Positions 42,557-51,070 of a DNA stretch of 64,000 bases are shown in pieces (position 1 is the first letter of the stretch; each line of letters begins with the position of its first letter). This DNA is from Albimonas sp963977235 (GTDB lineage Bacteria > Pseudomonadota > Alphaproteobacteria > Rhodobacterales > Rhodobacteraceae), in contig NZ_CAXBOD010000022.1 of the NCBI RefSeq assembly GCF_963977235.1, forward strand, positions 1 through 64,000, read 5' to 3'. The notes beneath the pieces were generated by a model. The model was not told where the DNA came from. It searched no databases and saw only the letters and a program-made list of their open reading frames with translations. Both the position numbers and the translations under genes were made by a program.

Positions 42557-43287
42557 GCGCGCCGGTTCTGGAGGCAGACGGGCTGGAGGTCCGCTACGGC
42601 GGCAACCTCGCCCTCTCGGTCGAGCATCTCTCCATCGCGCAGGGCGAGCTGGTGGGCGTGATCGGCGCCAATGGCGCAGGCAAGTCGACGCTGGTCAACG
42701 CGCTGGCCGGCTGGTCGCGCGGGGAGCCGAAGGCGAGCGGCACGGTGCGCCTCGATGGGCGCGACGTCTCGGGCCTGCGGACGCCCGACCGGGTGAAGGC
42801 GGGGCTGCTGCTGATCCCCGAGTCCCGGCTGATCTTCGCGACGCTCAGCGTGGACGAGAACCTCGCCCACGCCGCCCACCCCCGCCACGCGCAGGGGCGG
42901 CGGTCCTATTCCACCGACGAGATCTTTGACCTGTTCCCCAACCTCGCCTCGCGGCGCGGGCATCTCGGCGGCCAGCTCTCGGGCGGGGAGCGGCAGATGC
43001 TGGGGATCGCCCGGGCGCTGCGGCTGGCGCCCCGGGCGCTGATGCTCGACGAGCCCTCGATCGGCCTCGCGCCGCGCCTGGTCTCGACGGTGCTCGAGAC
43101 GATCCGGGCGCTGGTCGACGACGGGCTGACGGTGCTGCTGGTCGAGCAGAACGTGAAGGCGACGATCCCCGTGGTCGACCGCCTGGTGCTGCTGGAGCGG
43201 GGGCGGATCCTCGCGCAGGGGCCGACCGCGCAGATGCAGGACGACCCGCGCATCGCGGAAGCCTACCTGGGAGGGGGCGCGCCATGA
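42553..43287 (+). CDS. livF: Branched-chain-type ABC transporter ATPase (LivF family)
   Basis: The 244-residue ATPase has Walker A GANGAGKST (residues 38-46), signature LSGGERQM and Walker B LMLDEPSIGL. LLLVEQNV marks the LivF type. The ATG overlaps the livG stop (ATGA), and its own stop overlaps livH by 4 bp. Confidence 0.93.
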   Translation: MSAPVLEADGLEVRYGGNLALSVEHLSIAQGELVGVIGANGAGKSTLVNALAGWSRGEPKASGTVRLDGRDVSGLRTPDRVKAGLLLIPESRLIFATLSVDENLAHAAHPRHAQGRRSYSTDEIFDLFPNLASRRGHLGGQLSGGERQMLGIARALRLAPRALMLDEPSIGLAPRLVSTVLETIRALVDDGLTVLLVEQNVKATIPVVDRLVLLERGRILAQGPTAQMQDDPRIAEAYLGGGAP

Positions 43288-44150
43288 ACTTCGCGCAGCA
43301 GGCGCTGAACGGGCTGATCCTGGGCCACGCGTTCGCGCTGATCGCCATCGGCTGGACGGTGCTTCTGGGCACGGCCAAGCTGGTCAACTTCGCCCACGGC
43401 CAGATGTACATGATCGGGGCCTTCGTGGCCTGGTTCGTGATGGCCGCCTGGGGGCTGCCCTACCTGATCGCCGTCCCCGCCGCGATGCTGGCGGGCGTGA
43501 TCATCGGCTGGATCATGCAGGCGACCCTGCTGCGGCTGACGATCAAGCAGGATCTCGTCTCGATCATGATCGTGACGCTGGGCTTCGGGCACCTGCTCGA
43601 GGGGGTGGCGGGGCTGTCCTTCGGCTCCACCGGGCAGATCCTGGACACGCCGCTGTCGCTGCTCGACATCTACATCGGCGATTTGTGGATCACCTGGCAG
43701 GACGTGGCCATCGTGATCGTGACCATCGTGGTCTTCATCGCCCTGAAGCTGGTGCTGGAGCGCTCGCGCCTCGGCCGGCTGGTGCGGATGGTGGCCGAGG
43801 ATCCCAAGCTCGCGCAGCTCGCGGGCGTCGACGTGCGCCGGGTCTACCTCGGGGTCTTCGCCTTCGAGGGGGCGGCGGTGGCGCTGGCCGCGGCGGTGGT
43901 GGCGCCGCGCACGCCGATCCTGACCTCGATGGGCTTTCAGGAGGTGATCATCACCTTCGTGGTGGTGGTGCTGGGCGGCATCGGCAGCGTCACGGGCAGC
44001 TACCTCGCGGGGCTGGGCCTCGGCTTCTTCACCGCCTTCTTCGGCGCCTATGTCAGCCAGGCCTACGCGACTGCGGCGATGTTCGGCGTGCTGATCGTGG
44101 TGCTGGCGCTGCGGCCCGGCGGCCTCGCCGCCCGCGCGGGAGGGCGCTGA
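43284..44150 (+). CDS. livH: Branched-chain-type ABC transporter permease (LivH family)
   Basis: The 288-residue permease has seven to eight membrane helices. IGWTVLLGTAKLVNFAHGQMYMIGA matches the LivH signature. SRLGRLVRMVAEDPKLAQLAG is the cytoplasmic coupling loop that meets the ATPases. Length is normal. It overlaps livF by 4 bp and is 1 bp from livM. Confidence 0.93.
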   Translation: MNFAQQALNGLILGHAFALIAIGWTVLLGTAKLVNFAHGQMYMIGAFVAWFVMAAWGLPYLIAVPAAMLAGVIIGWIMQATLLRLTIKQDLVSIMIVTLGFGHLLEGVAGLSFGSTGQILDTPLSLLDIYIGDLWITWQDVAIVIVTIVVFIALKLVLERSRLGRLVRMVAEDPKLAQLAGVDVRRVYLGVFAFEGAAVALAAAVVAPRTPILTSMGFQEVIITFVVVVLGGIGSVTGSYLAGLGLGFFTAFFGAYVSQAYATAAMFGVLIVVLALRPGGLAARAGGR

Positions 44151-44151
44151 G

Positions 44152-45093
44152 ATGCTGCGCGCGCTCCTGTTTCCCGCCCTCGCGCTGATCGCGCTGGCCG
44201 GTCCCTGGCTGCTGGGGGGCGGGGCGGCGGTGTTCTCGGCCTTCGTGCTGATCGCGATCTTCGCAACCATGGCCTACGGGCTCGACGTGATCGTCTCCGA
44301 CCTGGGCGAGGTCAGCCTCGCCCATCCGGTGTTCTTCGCCTGCGGAGCCTACGCCACCGCGATCTCGACCACGCGGCTGGGCTTCGGCCCGGTCGAGAGC
44401 CTGGCCCTGACCGTGCTGGCCGCGCTCGCCCTCGCCGCGGTGATCGGGCTGGTGACCCTGCGCCTGCGGGAGTTCGTGTTCTCGCTCGTCACCTACGCGG
44501 TCACCGTGGTGGCGATGACGGTGGCGGCGAACTGGGCGTTCCTGGGCGGCTCGGACGGGATCAGCGGCATTCCGCTGTTCGAGATCGCCGGCTGGCAGGC
44601 GCGCACCGACCGCGACCTCTGGCCCGTCGCCTGGGTCCTGCTGATGGCCGCGATCTACCTCGTCGACGCCTTCCGCCGCTCGGGCCTGGGGCAGCGGGCG
44701 ATGACCGTGCACCTGAACCCCGAGCTCGCGACCATGTCGGGCATCGATCCGCTGCGCACGCGGCTGCAGGTGTTCCTGGTCTCGGCCCCGATCACCGCGG
44801 GGGCCGGGTGGCTCTACGCCTACCAGAGGGCCTATATCTCGGCCGACGTGCTGGAGACCTACTTCCTGATCCTGATGCTGACCGCCGTGGTGCTGGTGGG
44901 GCGGCGGCTGCTGCTGGCGCCGCTGCTGGGGGTCGGGCTGATCCTGATGCAGGAGAAGTTCTTCTCCTTCGGCGGCTATGTCGACAGCATCGTGCTGGGC
45001 GGCGCGCTGATCGTGGTGCTGTCGTTCCTGCCGGGCGGGCTTGCGGGCCTCGCCGGCAGCGGGCTGCGCCTGCTGCGGCGACGCAGGGCCTGA
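44152..45093 (+). CDS. livM: Branched-chain-type ABC transporter permease (LivM family)
   Basis: The 313-residue permease has about nine membrane helices. YGLDVIVSDLGEVSLAHPVFFACGAYATA is the LivM signature region and DAFRRSGLGQRAMTVHLNPELATMSGIDP the coupling loop. It ends in a basic tail LRRRRA. Last gene of the operon, followed by two hairpins. Confidence 0.92.
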   Translation: MLRALLFPALALIALAGPWLLGGGAAVFSAFVLIAIFATMAYGLDVIVSDLGEVSLAHPVFFACGAYATAISTTRLGFGPVESLALTVLAALALAAVIGLVTLRLREFVFSLVTYAVTVVAMTVAANWAFLGGSDGISGIPLFEIAGWQARTDRDLWPVAWVLLMAAIYLVDAFRRSGLGQRAMTVHLNPELATMSGIDPLRTRLQVFLVSAPITAGAGWLYAYQRAYISADVLETYFLILMLTAVVLVGRRLLLAPLLGVGLILMQEKFFSFGGYVDSIVLGGALIVVLSFLPGGLAGLAGSGLRLLRRRRA

Positions 45094-45094
45094 G

Positions 45095-45170
45095 GGCGGG
45101 GCGCGGCCTGAGGGCGGGCGCGCGCCCCGCCGCTCGACCGCAGGCGGCCGGGGAGTGCCCCCCCGGCCGC
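45095..45170. terminator. Two GC hairpins between convergent genes
   Basis: Stem 1 is 11 bp: 45095-45105 pairs with 45121-45131, with a 15-nt loop. Stem 2 is 10 bp: 45144-45153 (GCGGCCGGGG) pairs with 45161-45170 (CCCCGGCCGC). They lie between the convergent livM and pirin genes. No U-tract, so they are probable but not certain terminators. Confidence 0.5.
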
Positions 45171-45178
45171 GCCACCGC

Positions 45179-46123
45179 CTATCGCATGTTGTCGGGCAGC
45201 GGGATGAACTCCTCGCCGTCGCCCGGCGGCAGGGCGAAGCGGCCGTGGGCGAAGTCGCCCTCGGCCCAGGCGCGCTTGGCCTCGGCGATCCGCTCGGGCG
45301 AGGAGGCCACGAAGTTCCACGAGATGTAGCGCGGTCCGTTCAGCGTCTCGCCGCCCAGCGCCATCAGCCGGGCCCCCTGCTCGCCGGCCTTCAAGGTGAT
45401 GCGGTCGCCAGGGCGGAAGACCATCATCCGGCCGGCCTCGAACCGCTCGCCCGCCACCTCGACCGCGCCCTCGACGATGTAGACGCCGCGGTCCTCATGG
45501 TCGTCAGGCAGCGGGACCGAGGCGCCGGGCGCCAGCCCCACGTCGGCATAGAAGGTCTCGGTGAAGGTCTTCACCGGGGCCTTCGCGCCCCAGGCGGTCC
45601 CCAGGATCAGGGGGGTCGAGACGCCGCCGTCCTCGAGGAAGGGCAGCGCCTCCTTGCCATGGTGTTCGAAGGCGGCGCCCATGTCCTCGGCCTCGTCGGG
45701 CAGCGCCACCCAGGTCTGGATGCCGAACAGTTCGCCCGGCTTGCGGCGCATCGCCTCCGAGGTCCGTTCGGAGTGGGTGACCCCCTGCCCCGCGATCATC
45801 CAGTTGACCTCGCCGGGATAGACCATCTGGTCGGCGCCGGTGGAGTCGCGGTGATGGAACTCCCCCTTGTAGAGGTAGGTGACGGTCGCGAGCCCCGTGT
45901 GCGGGTGCGGGCGCACGTCGATGCCCCCGCCGGTGAGGAACTCGGCCGGGCCCATCTGGTCGAAGAAGATGAACGGGCCGACCATCTGGCGCCTGGGCGC
46001 GGGCAGCGCGCGGCGCACCTCGAAACCGCCGAGATCGCGGGCCCGGGGCACGATCAGCGTCTCGATCGCGTCGAGCCCGCCGCCCGCTGGGCAGTCGGGG
46101 CTCTGGGAGGGATTCCAGCTCAT
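45179..46123 (-). CDS. Pirin family protein
   Basis: The 314-residue bicupin protein has the pirin signature: MVGPFIFFDQMGP, then DVRPHPHTGLATVTYLYKGEFHHRDS with metal-binding His residues, and MIAGQGVTHSERT. Pirins are often quercetinase-like dioxygenases and respond to oxidative or quinone stress. The ATG at 46123 has AAAGGA upstream and gives the usual MSWNPSQSPDCPAGGG start. It is the last of four minus-strand genes read from the VOC dioxygenase side. Confidence 0.93.
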   Translation of the reverse strand: MSWNPSQSPDCPAGGGLDAIETLIVPRARDLGGFEVRRALPAPRRQMVGPFIFFDQMGPAEFLTGGGIDVRPHPHTGLATVTYLYKGEFHHRDSTGADQMVYPGEVNWMIAGQGVTHSERTSEAMRRKPGELFGIQTWVALPDEAEDMGAAFEHHGKEALPFLEDGGVSTPLILGTAWGAKAPVKTFTETFYADVGLAPGASVPLPDDHEDRGVYIVEGAVEVAGERFEAGRMMVFRPGDRITLKAGEQGARLMALGGETLNGPRYISWNFVASSPERIAEAKRAWAEGDFAHGRFALPPGDGEEFIPLPDNMR

Positions 46124-46179
46124 GGCGTGTCCTTTCGAGGGAAGGGGGAGGCGCGGGCGACCCGCGCCCCCGGGCGGCC

Positions 46180-46869
46180 TCAGGCCGGGAGGTCGAAGAA
46201 AAGATAGGCCCCCTCGGAGGCCCAGAGCAATTCGGGCGGCGTCTCCTCGAGCTGGAGCCCGTCGCCCGCGACCAGCCGCTCGGCCTCCATGGTTCCAAAG
46301 CCCTCGACGAGCTGCACGAAGCCCTTGCGGCCGGGGCCGAGATCGAAGCGCGAGCGGGCGCCCTCCTGCGGGCGGCCCCACCAGACGCGCACGTCCGAGC
46401 CGAGCCTCAGCGCCCCCTCCCCGTCGCCGGAGGCGAGCAGGTGCGGCCCCGCCCCTTCGGGCAGCCGGGCGCGGGCATAGGCGGGATCGCCGCCGCGCAG
46501 GCGGGGGACCAGCCAGATCTGCAGCGCCTTGGCAGCCTCGTCGGGCGAGGGGTTGACCTCGGAGTGGGTCACCCCGGACCCCGCGCGCATCAGTTGCGCC
46601 TCGCCCGCGCCGATCTCCTCGACATGGCCCATGTCGTCCTCGTGGCGCAGGCGGCCCTTGAGCACCAGCGTCAGAACGTCGATGTCGGCATGGTCGTGGG
46701 CCGGAAAGCCCGCGCCGGGGGCGATGCGGTCCTCGTTCAGCACGCGCAGACGGCCGTGGCCCATGCGCATCGGGTCGTGGAACCCGCCGAACGAGAAACT
46801 GTGGAACGCGTCGACCCAGCCCAGCCGGCTGCGGCCGCGGTTCATGCTCTCATGGATCAGGACGGTCAT
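46180..46869 (-). CDS. Pirin family protein, YhhW type
   Basis: The 229-residue bicupin is a shorter, YhhW-like pirin: SFSFGGFHDPMRMGHGRLRVLNED at the N-terminus and GFPAHDHADIDVLTLVLKGRLRHED with the metal-ligand His residues (about 57, 59 and His in RHED), then GSGVTHSEVNPS. YhhW acts as quercetin 2,3-dioxygenase in vitro. It overlaps the upstream esterase gene by 20 bp, so the two are co-translated. Confidence 0.92.
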   Translation of the reverse strand: MTVLIHESMNRGRSRLGWVDAFHSFSFGGFHDPMRMGHGRLRVLNEDRIAPGAGFPAHDHADIDVLTLVLKGRLRHEDDMGHVEEIGAGEAQLMRAGSGVTHSEVNPSPDEAAKALQIWLVPRLRGGDPAYARARLPEGAGPHLLASGDGEGALRLGSDVRVWWGRPQEGARSRFDLGPGRKGFVQLVEGFGTMEAERLVAGDGLQLEETPPELLWASEGAYLFFDLPA

Positions 46870-47509
46870 CGGTCTCTCCCAGGAAGGCGGCCAGGGCCGA
46901 AAGCTCTTCGGGCCGGATCTCGTGCCCGCCGGCGTGCATCGCGAGGCGGGTCCGCGCCCCCTGCGCCTGGAACCAGGCCTCGAGCGTGCGGGTCGCCGAG
47001 GCGGGCGCGATCGGGTCGCGCGCGCCGGCGCCGATCAGCACCGGGACGCCGGCCAGCCCCGGCTGGGGCGCCGGCGTCCAGGGGATCAGCGGGTGCAGCA
47101 GGGCCAGGCGGCCGAACAGGCCCGGCGCCTCGAAGGCCATGGCGGCCAGGATGTTGGCGCCGTTGGAATAGCCAAGGCCCCAGGCCGGCGCGTCGGGGTG
47201 CTCGGCGCGCCGGGCCTCGACCCAGCCGATCAGCGCGTCGCGCCGGGCGCGCAGGTCGTCCATGTCATAGACGCCCTCGGCCCTGCGGCGGAAGAACCGC
47301 GCGGCGCCGTGCTCGGAGACCTCTCCGCGGGGCGCGATCACGCCGGCCTCGGGGGCGAGGCGGGCGAGCAGCTCGGCGAACTGGCTCTCGTCCCCGCCGG
47401 TGCCGTGGAAGGCGAAGACCAGCGGCGCGCCGGGGCGCCGGGGCGGGCGGATCAGCGCGATGCGCCCGTCCACGGTCCCGATGCGGTCGGAGGCGGCGAT
47501 GTCGGTCAT
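46850..47509 (-). CDS. Carboxylesterase/phospholipase-type alpha/beta hydrolase
   Basis: The 219-residue hydrolase has FHGTGGDE at the oxyanion, GYSNG with nucleophile S115, GARDPIAP with the Asp, and GGHEI with the His. It resembles the MhqD/YtpA-type esterases that act beside ring-cleaving dioxygenases in quinone detoxification. It lies between the VOC dioxygenase and the pirins, overlapping the second pirin by 20 bp, in an operon of four genes. Confidence 0.88.
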   Translation of the reverse strand: MTDIAASDRIGTVDGRIALIRPPRRPGAPLVFAFHGTGGDESQFAELLARLAPEAGVIAPRGEVSEHGAARFFRRRAEGVYDMDDLRARRDALIGWVEARRAEHPDAPAWGLGYSNGANILAAMAFEAPGLFGRLALLHPLIPWTPAPQPGLAGVPVLIGAGARDPIAPASATRTLEAWFQAQGARTRLAMHAGGHEIRPEELSALAAFLGETDDRPDP

Positions 47510-47568
47510 GGCTCGGGTCTCCTGTCTCGGGAGGGGGCGGAGGGGGGGGCGTCCCCCCTCCGCAAGGG

Positions 47569-48495
47569 TCAGGCGTCGAGCGGCTCGAGGATCTCCTCGA
47601 GCTGCGGGCGAAGCCGCTCGTGCTGGCGGGGCAGCTTCAGGGCGGCGCCCAGCGTCTCGGGCGTCTCGTCGCGGTCGAAGCCGGGCTCGGCGGTCGCGAT
47701 CTCGAACAGCACCCCGCCGGGAGTGCGGAAGTAGATCGCCCAGAAGTAGTCCCGGTCGATCGGCGGCGTGATCCGCGCGCCGGCCGCGGTCAGGATCGCC
47801 CGCGCCTCGTCCTGCGCCGCCCGGTCGGGGACCGAGAAGGCGACATGGTGGACCGAGCCCGCGCCCTCGATCGCGCGGGGCGCGTCGGGCGCCGCGAGCA
47901 GGTCCACGACATCCGCGCCGTTGCCCTGAGGCATCCGCAGCCGGGTCCGCGCGCCCTCGACCCCCTCGACCGCGTAACCCATCGCCTCGAGCAGCGCCTG
48001 CGTGGGGGCGGTCTCGCGCAGGGTCAGGGTCACGCCGTGGAAGCCGCGGATGGCATGGGCGGCCTCGATCCCGCCGCCGGTCCAGCCCACGCGCGGGTCG
48101 CCCGTCGTCTCGATCAGCGCGATGCCCTCGCCGTCGGGGCCGGCCAGGGTCAGGCCGGTCTCGCCAAAGGGCCCCTCGCGGCGACGATGCGGAACGCCGT
48201 GGGCGGCAAGGCGCTCGGCCCAGGCCTGCGTCGCCCCCTCGGGGATCGCGTAGGCGACCTCCGAGGCCGCGCCGGCCCCCGGCGTTCCCTTGCCGATGCC
48301 GGCGAAGGGGAAGTAGGTGATCGCCGTGCCCGGACGTCCCAGCTCATCCCCGTAATAGAGGTGATAGGTGTCGGGCGCGTCGAAGTTCACCGTCTTCTTG
48401 ACCCGCCGCAGTCCCAGCGTCCGGGTATAGAACTCATTGTTCGACCGCGCGCCCGAGGCGAGCGCCGTCACATGGTGCAGACCGTCGATCTTCAT
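47569..48495 (-). CDS. Ring-cleaving dioxygenase, VOC superfamily (MhqO/MhqA-like)
   Basis: The 308-residue protein has two VOC modules. The N-terminal module opens KIDGLHHVTALASGARSNNEFYTRTLGLR; the C-terminal module has GSVHHVAFSVPD with a metal His and GGVLFEIATAEPGF with a metal Glu. Relatives open hydroquinone-type rings, giving resistance to quinones. It is the first gene of the minus-strand operon with an esterase and two pirins, divergent from a LysR regulator. The start MKIDGLHH fits family length. Confidence 0.92.
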   Translation of the reverse strand: MKIDGLHHVTALASGARSNNEFYTRTLGLRRVKKTVNFDAPDTYHLYYGDELGRPGTAITYFPFAGIGKGTPGAGAASEVAYAIPEGATQAWAERLAAHGVPHRRREGPFGETGLTLAGPDGEGIALIETTGDPRVGWTGGGIEAAHAIRGFHGVTLTLRETAPTQALLEAMGYAVEGVEGARTRLRMPQGNGADVVDLLAAPDAPRAIEGAGSVHHVAFSVPDRAAQDEARAILTAAGARITPPIDRDYFWAIYFRTPGGVLFEIATAEPGFDRDETPETLGAALKLPRQHERLRPQLEEILEPLDA

Positions 48496-48573
48496 CGCGT
48501 CATCCTCCGGTTCGCGGCGCCGGGTGGGTCCGGCCGCCGGCCTGACCGGAAAGATGGGGGATGACAGGCGCTG

Positions 48574-48611
48574 CGATAACAGGAATAAATCGGCGAACAT
48601 AATTGCGATTT
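48574..48611. promoter_or_regulatory. LysR-type operator with three CGAT half-sites
   Basis: CGAT (48574-48577), N11, ATCG (48589-48592) is a perfect T-N11-A LysR box. AAATCG (48587-48592) then pairs with CGATTT (48606-48611) across 13 bp, so the middle half-site is shared. The region is A/T-rich and lies 14-51 bp upstream of the LysR gene in the divergent promoter region. This is the arrangement expected for autoregulation and activation of the dioxygenase operon. Confidence 0.55.
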
Positions 48612-48624
48612 CAGGAACGATCCG

Positions 48625-49527
48625 ATGCCCGGAGATCTTGAGACCCTGCGCGTGTTCCTCGAGGTCGCGGCGCAGGAGAGCTTTGCCGCCGCCGCCCGGC
48701 GCCTCGGGATCAGCCCGCCTGCCGCCACCCGCGCGGTGGGCGCGCTCGAGGATCGGCTGGGGGTGCAGCTGTTGCTGCGCACCACGCGCCGGGTCTCGCT
48801 GACCGCGGCGGGGGCCGCCTATGCGGCCCGCGTGCGCCCGCTGGTCGAGGGGCTCGAGGCCGCGGCCGAGGACCTGCGCGCCGAGGCCGGCGCGCTGACC
48901 GGGCGGCTGCGGATCAACGCGCCGCTCTCGCTCGGCCGGCGCCTGTTGCCCGAGGCGATCGCGACCTTCCGCCAGGCCCATCCGGGCGTCGAGTTCGCGG
49001 TCACCCTGACCGACCGCCTGATCGACGTGATGACCGAGCCCGCGGATCTGGCGGTGCGCATCTCCGGCCAGCCCTCGGACAAGCTGACGATCTGGCGGCG
49101 GATCTGCCCGGTGCGGCGCTGCATGGTCGCCTCGCCCGGGCTGCTGGCGCGCGAGGGGCGGCCGCGCGATCCCGGCGACCTGGCCGGGCGGGCCCTGCTC
49201 GGCCACGGCCCCGATGCGGGTCCCGAGGTGTGGGAGCTGAGCCAGGGCGCCCGCCGGATGCGGGCGACCGCGGGAACCCCGGTCGCGGCGAACAACGGCG
49301 AGCTGATCGCCGATCTCGCCGCCCGCGGCCAGGGCGTCGCCCTGCTGCCCCGGTTCATGGTCGAGGACGGCCTGCGCACGGGCGCGCTGGAGGAGATCCT
49401 GCCGGAATGGGAGGCGCCGCCGCTGTGGCTGACCCTCTACTACCCGCCCTACGACCGTCTGCCGAGCCGGGTCGCGGCCTTCTCCGACTTCTTCGAGACC
49501 CATGTCACGCAGACCCGCCCGGTCTGA
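48625..49527 (+). CDS. LysR family transcriptional regulator
   Basis: The 300-residue regulator has the LysR HTH (LETLRVFLEVAAQESFAAAARRLGISPPAATRAVGALEDRLG, residues 5-47) and an effector domain starting with GRLRINAPLSLGRRLLPEAI. It is of the group with DIDVM-like TEPADLAVRISG motif. It is divergent from the VOC-esterase-pirin operon, which it probably activates when it senses an electrophile or an aromatic compound. A T-N11-A box lies between. Confidence 0.93.
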   Translation: MPGDLETLRVFLEVAAQESFAAAARRLGISPPAATRAVGALEDRLGVQLLLRTTRRVSLTAAGAAYAARVRPLVEGLEAAAEDLRAEAGALTGRLRINAPLSLGRRLLPEAIATFRQAHPGVEFAVTLTDRLIDVMTEPADLAVRISGQPSDKLTIWRRICPVRRCMVASPGLLAREGRPRDPGDLAGRALLGHGPDAGPEVWELSQGARRMRATAGTPVAANNGELIADLAARGQGVALLPRFMVEDGLRTGALEEILPEWEAPPLWLTLYYPPYDRLPSRVAAFSDFFETHVTQTRPV

Positions 49528-49643
49528 CGCCGCGCCCTCGCCCCCGACTTCGCGTTCGTCCGGGGGCTTGACGGCGGCCGGTTTCCTCCGGCAACGAAAC
49601 CCGGCGCCCGCGGCAGGCGCCCCGGACACGGAGGACCCCAGGC

Positions 49644-50285
49644 GTGACGCCCCAGGCGCCGACACCGCCCGATCCGGCCCCGCTTGTGGTGGTGGTCGAG
49701 GACGACGCCGCCATGCGCGCGGCGATCGACTCCCTCCTGCGCTCGGTGGGGATCGAGACGCGCCTTTTCGCCTCGGGCGCGGCCCTGCTCGAGGGGCCGA
49801 TGCCCGCGGGCGCCGGCTGCCTCGTCGCCGACGTGCTGATGCCGGGGATGACCGGGCTCGAGCTGCAGGCCCGGCTCGCCGAGCAGGGCTGCATCGTGCC
49901 GATCGTCTTCGTCACCGGCTACGCCGACGTGCCCATGGCGGTGCGCGCGGTGCAGGCGGGCGCGCTCGACATGCTGGTCAAGCCGTTCCGCGACCAGGAG
50001 CTGCTGGACGTCGTCCAGCGGGCGCTGGCCCGGCACGAGACGCGCCTGCAGACCGAGCGGGAGATGACGGCGCTGCGCGCGCGCCAGGCCTCGCTCACCC
50101 CGCGCGAGCAGGAGGTGATGGGCCTGGTCGCCGAGGGGCTGATGAACAAGCAGATCGCGGCGCGGCTGGGCGTCGCCGAGGTCACGGTGAAGATGCACCG
50201 GGCGGCCATGCTCAGGAAGATGTCCGCGCGCTCGGTGGTCGAGCTCGTGCGCATGGCGGCGACGCTGGAACGCGGCGAGCCCTGA
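49644..50285 (+). CDS. FixJ-type response regulator
   Basis: The 213-residue protein has a receiver (D20/D21, phospho-acceptor D63 in VADVLMPGM, T91, K113 in VKPF) and a LuxR-type HTH (LTPREQEVMGLVAEGLMNKQIAARLGVAEVTVKMHRAAMLRKM). The GTG start is supported by GGAGG 9 bp upstream. Its partner kinase is probably the MASE4-like protein encoded 800 bp on, on the opposite strand. A second FixJ-type regulator follows further downstream. Confidence 0.93.
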   Translation: MTPQAPTPPDPAPLVVVVEDDAAMRAAIDSLLRSVGIETRLFASGAALLEGPMPAGAGCLVADVLMPGMTGLELQARLAEQGCIVPIVFVTGYADVPMAVRAVQAGALDMLVKPFRDQELLDVVQRALARHETRLQTEREMTALRARQASLTPREQEVMGLVAEGLMNKQIAARLGVAEVTVKMHRAAMLRKMSARSVVELVRMAATLERGEP

Positions 50286-50428
50286 GGCGCGGGGGCGAGG
50301 CGGCGCCTATCCCCAGGGATAGGGCGCCCCCCCGGTTCGGCTGAGCCATCGGTCCGAGGGTCCAGCTGCCCCCGGCGCGGGGCGCGGCCTATTCTGGCGG
50401 CAACGGTCCATCGCCCGGAGGTCGATAG

Positions 50429-51070
50429 GTGCAGCGCCAGGTCCTGATCGCAGAGTCCGAAAAGGCGGTCGCCGTCCGCCTGCTGGCCGACGCCGAGGCC
50501 GCGCTCGACCGCGACCTGCGCCAGGCGCGCCGGTGCCTGCGCCGGCTCGCCGCCCTGATCGAGGCGCCTTCCCCCCCGGCCAACGCCGCAGCCTGGCTGA
50601 TGGACCGGCGCCGCGCCGCCGACGGCGACGCGGATGGGCCCGAGGCTGATGGGCCCGAGGCGTATGCGAACGTCGCGGACGGGCGCGAGGCGGGCGGCGT
50701 TGCGGGCGGAGTCGGGGCCGGGATCGTGCGCGGCGGCCTGGCGCCCTGGCAGCTGCGTCGGGTCGAGCGCTGCGTCGAGGCGGGCCTCGACGCGCCGATC
50801 ACCGTGGCCGATCTCGCCGGCGAGGTGCGGCTGAGCGAGGGGCATTTCTGCCGCGGTTTCAAGGTCAGCACCGGCGAGACCCCCCACGGCTTCATCGTCC
50901 GTCGGCGCCTCGCGCGCGCGCAGCATCTGATGCTGACCACGGACGAACCGCTGAGCCAGGTCGCCATGCTGTGCGGGATGAGCGACCAGGCCCACCTGAC
51001 CCGGCTGTTCCGCCGTCATCTGGGAACCACGCCGCTGACCTGGCGGCGCACCTACCGTCAGGAGGGCTGA
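50429..51070 (+). CDS. AraC family transcriptional regulator
   Basis: The 213-residue protein has a C-terminal AraC-type double HTH (VADLAGEVRLSEGHFCRGFKVSTGETPHGFIVRRRL and PLSQVAMLCGMSDQAHLTRLFRRHLGTTP, residues about 125-205). The N-terminal half is a short Ala/Asp-rich region with no clear sensor domain. It contains an in-frame 15-bp duplication (50633-50662) that repeats Asp-Gly-Pro-Glu-Ala. The start is a GTG with CGGAGGT upstream. It is convergent with, and overlaps by 13 bp, the histidine kinase gene. Confidence 0.85.
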   Translation: MQRQVLIAESEKAVAVRLLADAEAALDRDLRQARRCLRRLAALIEAPSPPANAAAWLMDRRRAADGDADGPEADGPEAYANVADGREAGGVAGGVGAGIVRGGLAPWQLRRVERCVEAGLDAPITVADLAGEVRLSEGHFCRGFKVSTGETPHGFIVRRRLARAQHLMLTTDEPLSQVAMLCGMSDQAHLTRLFRRHLGTTPLTWRRTYRQEG

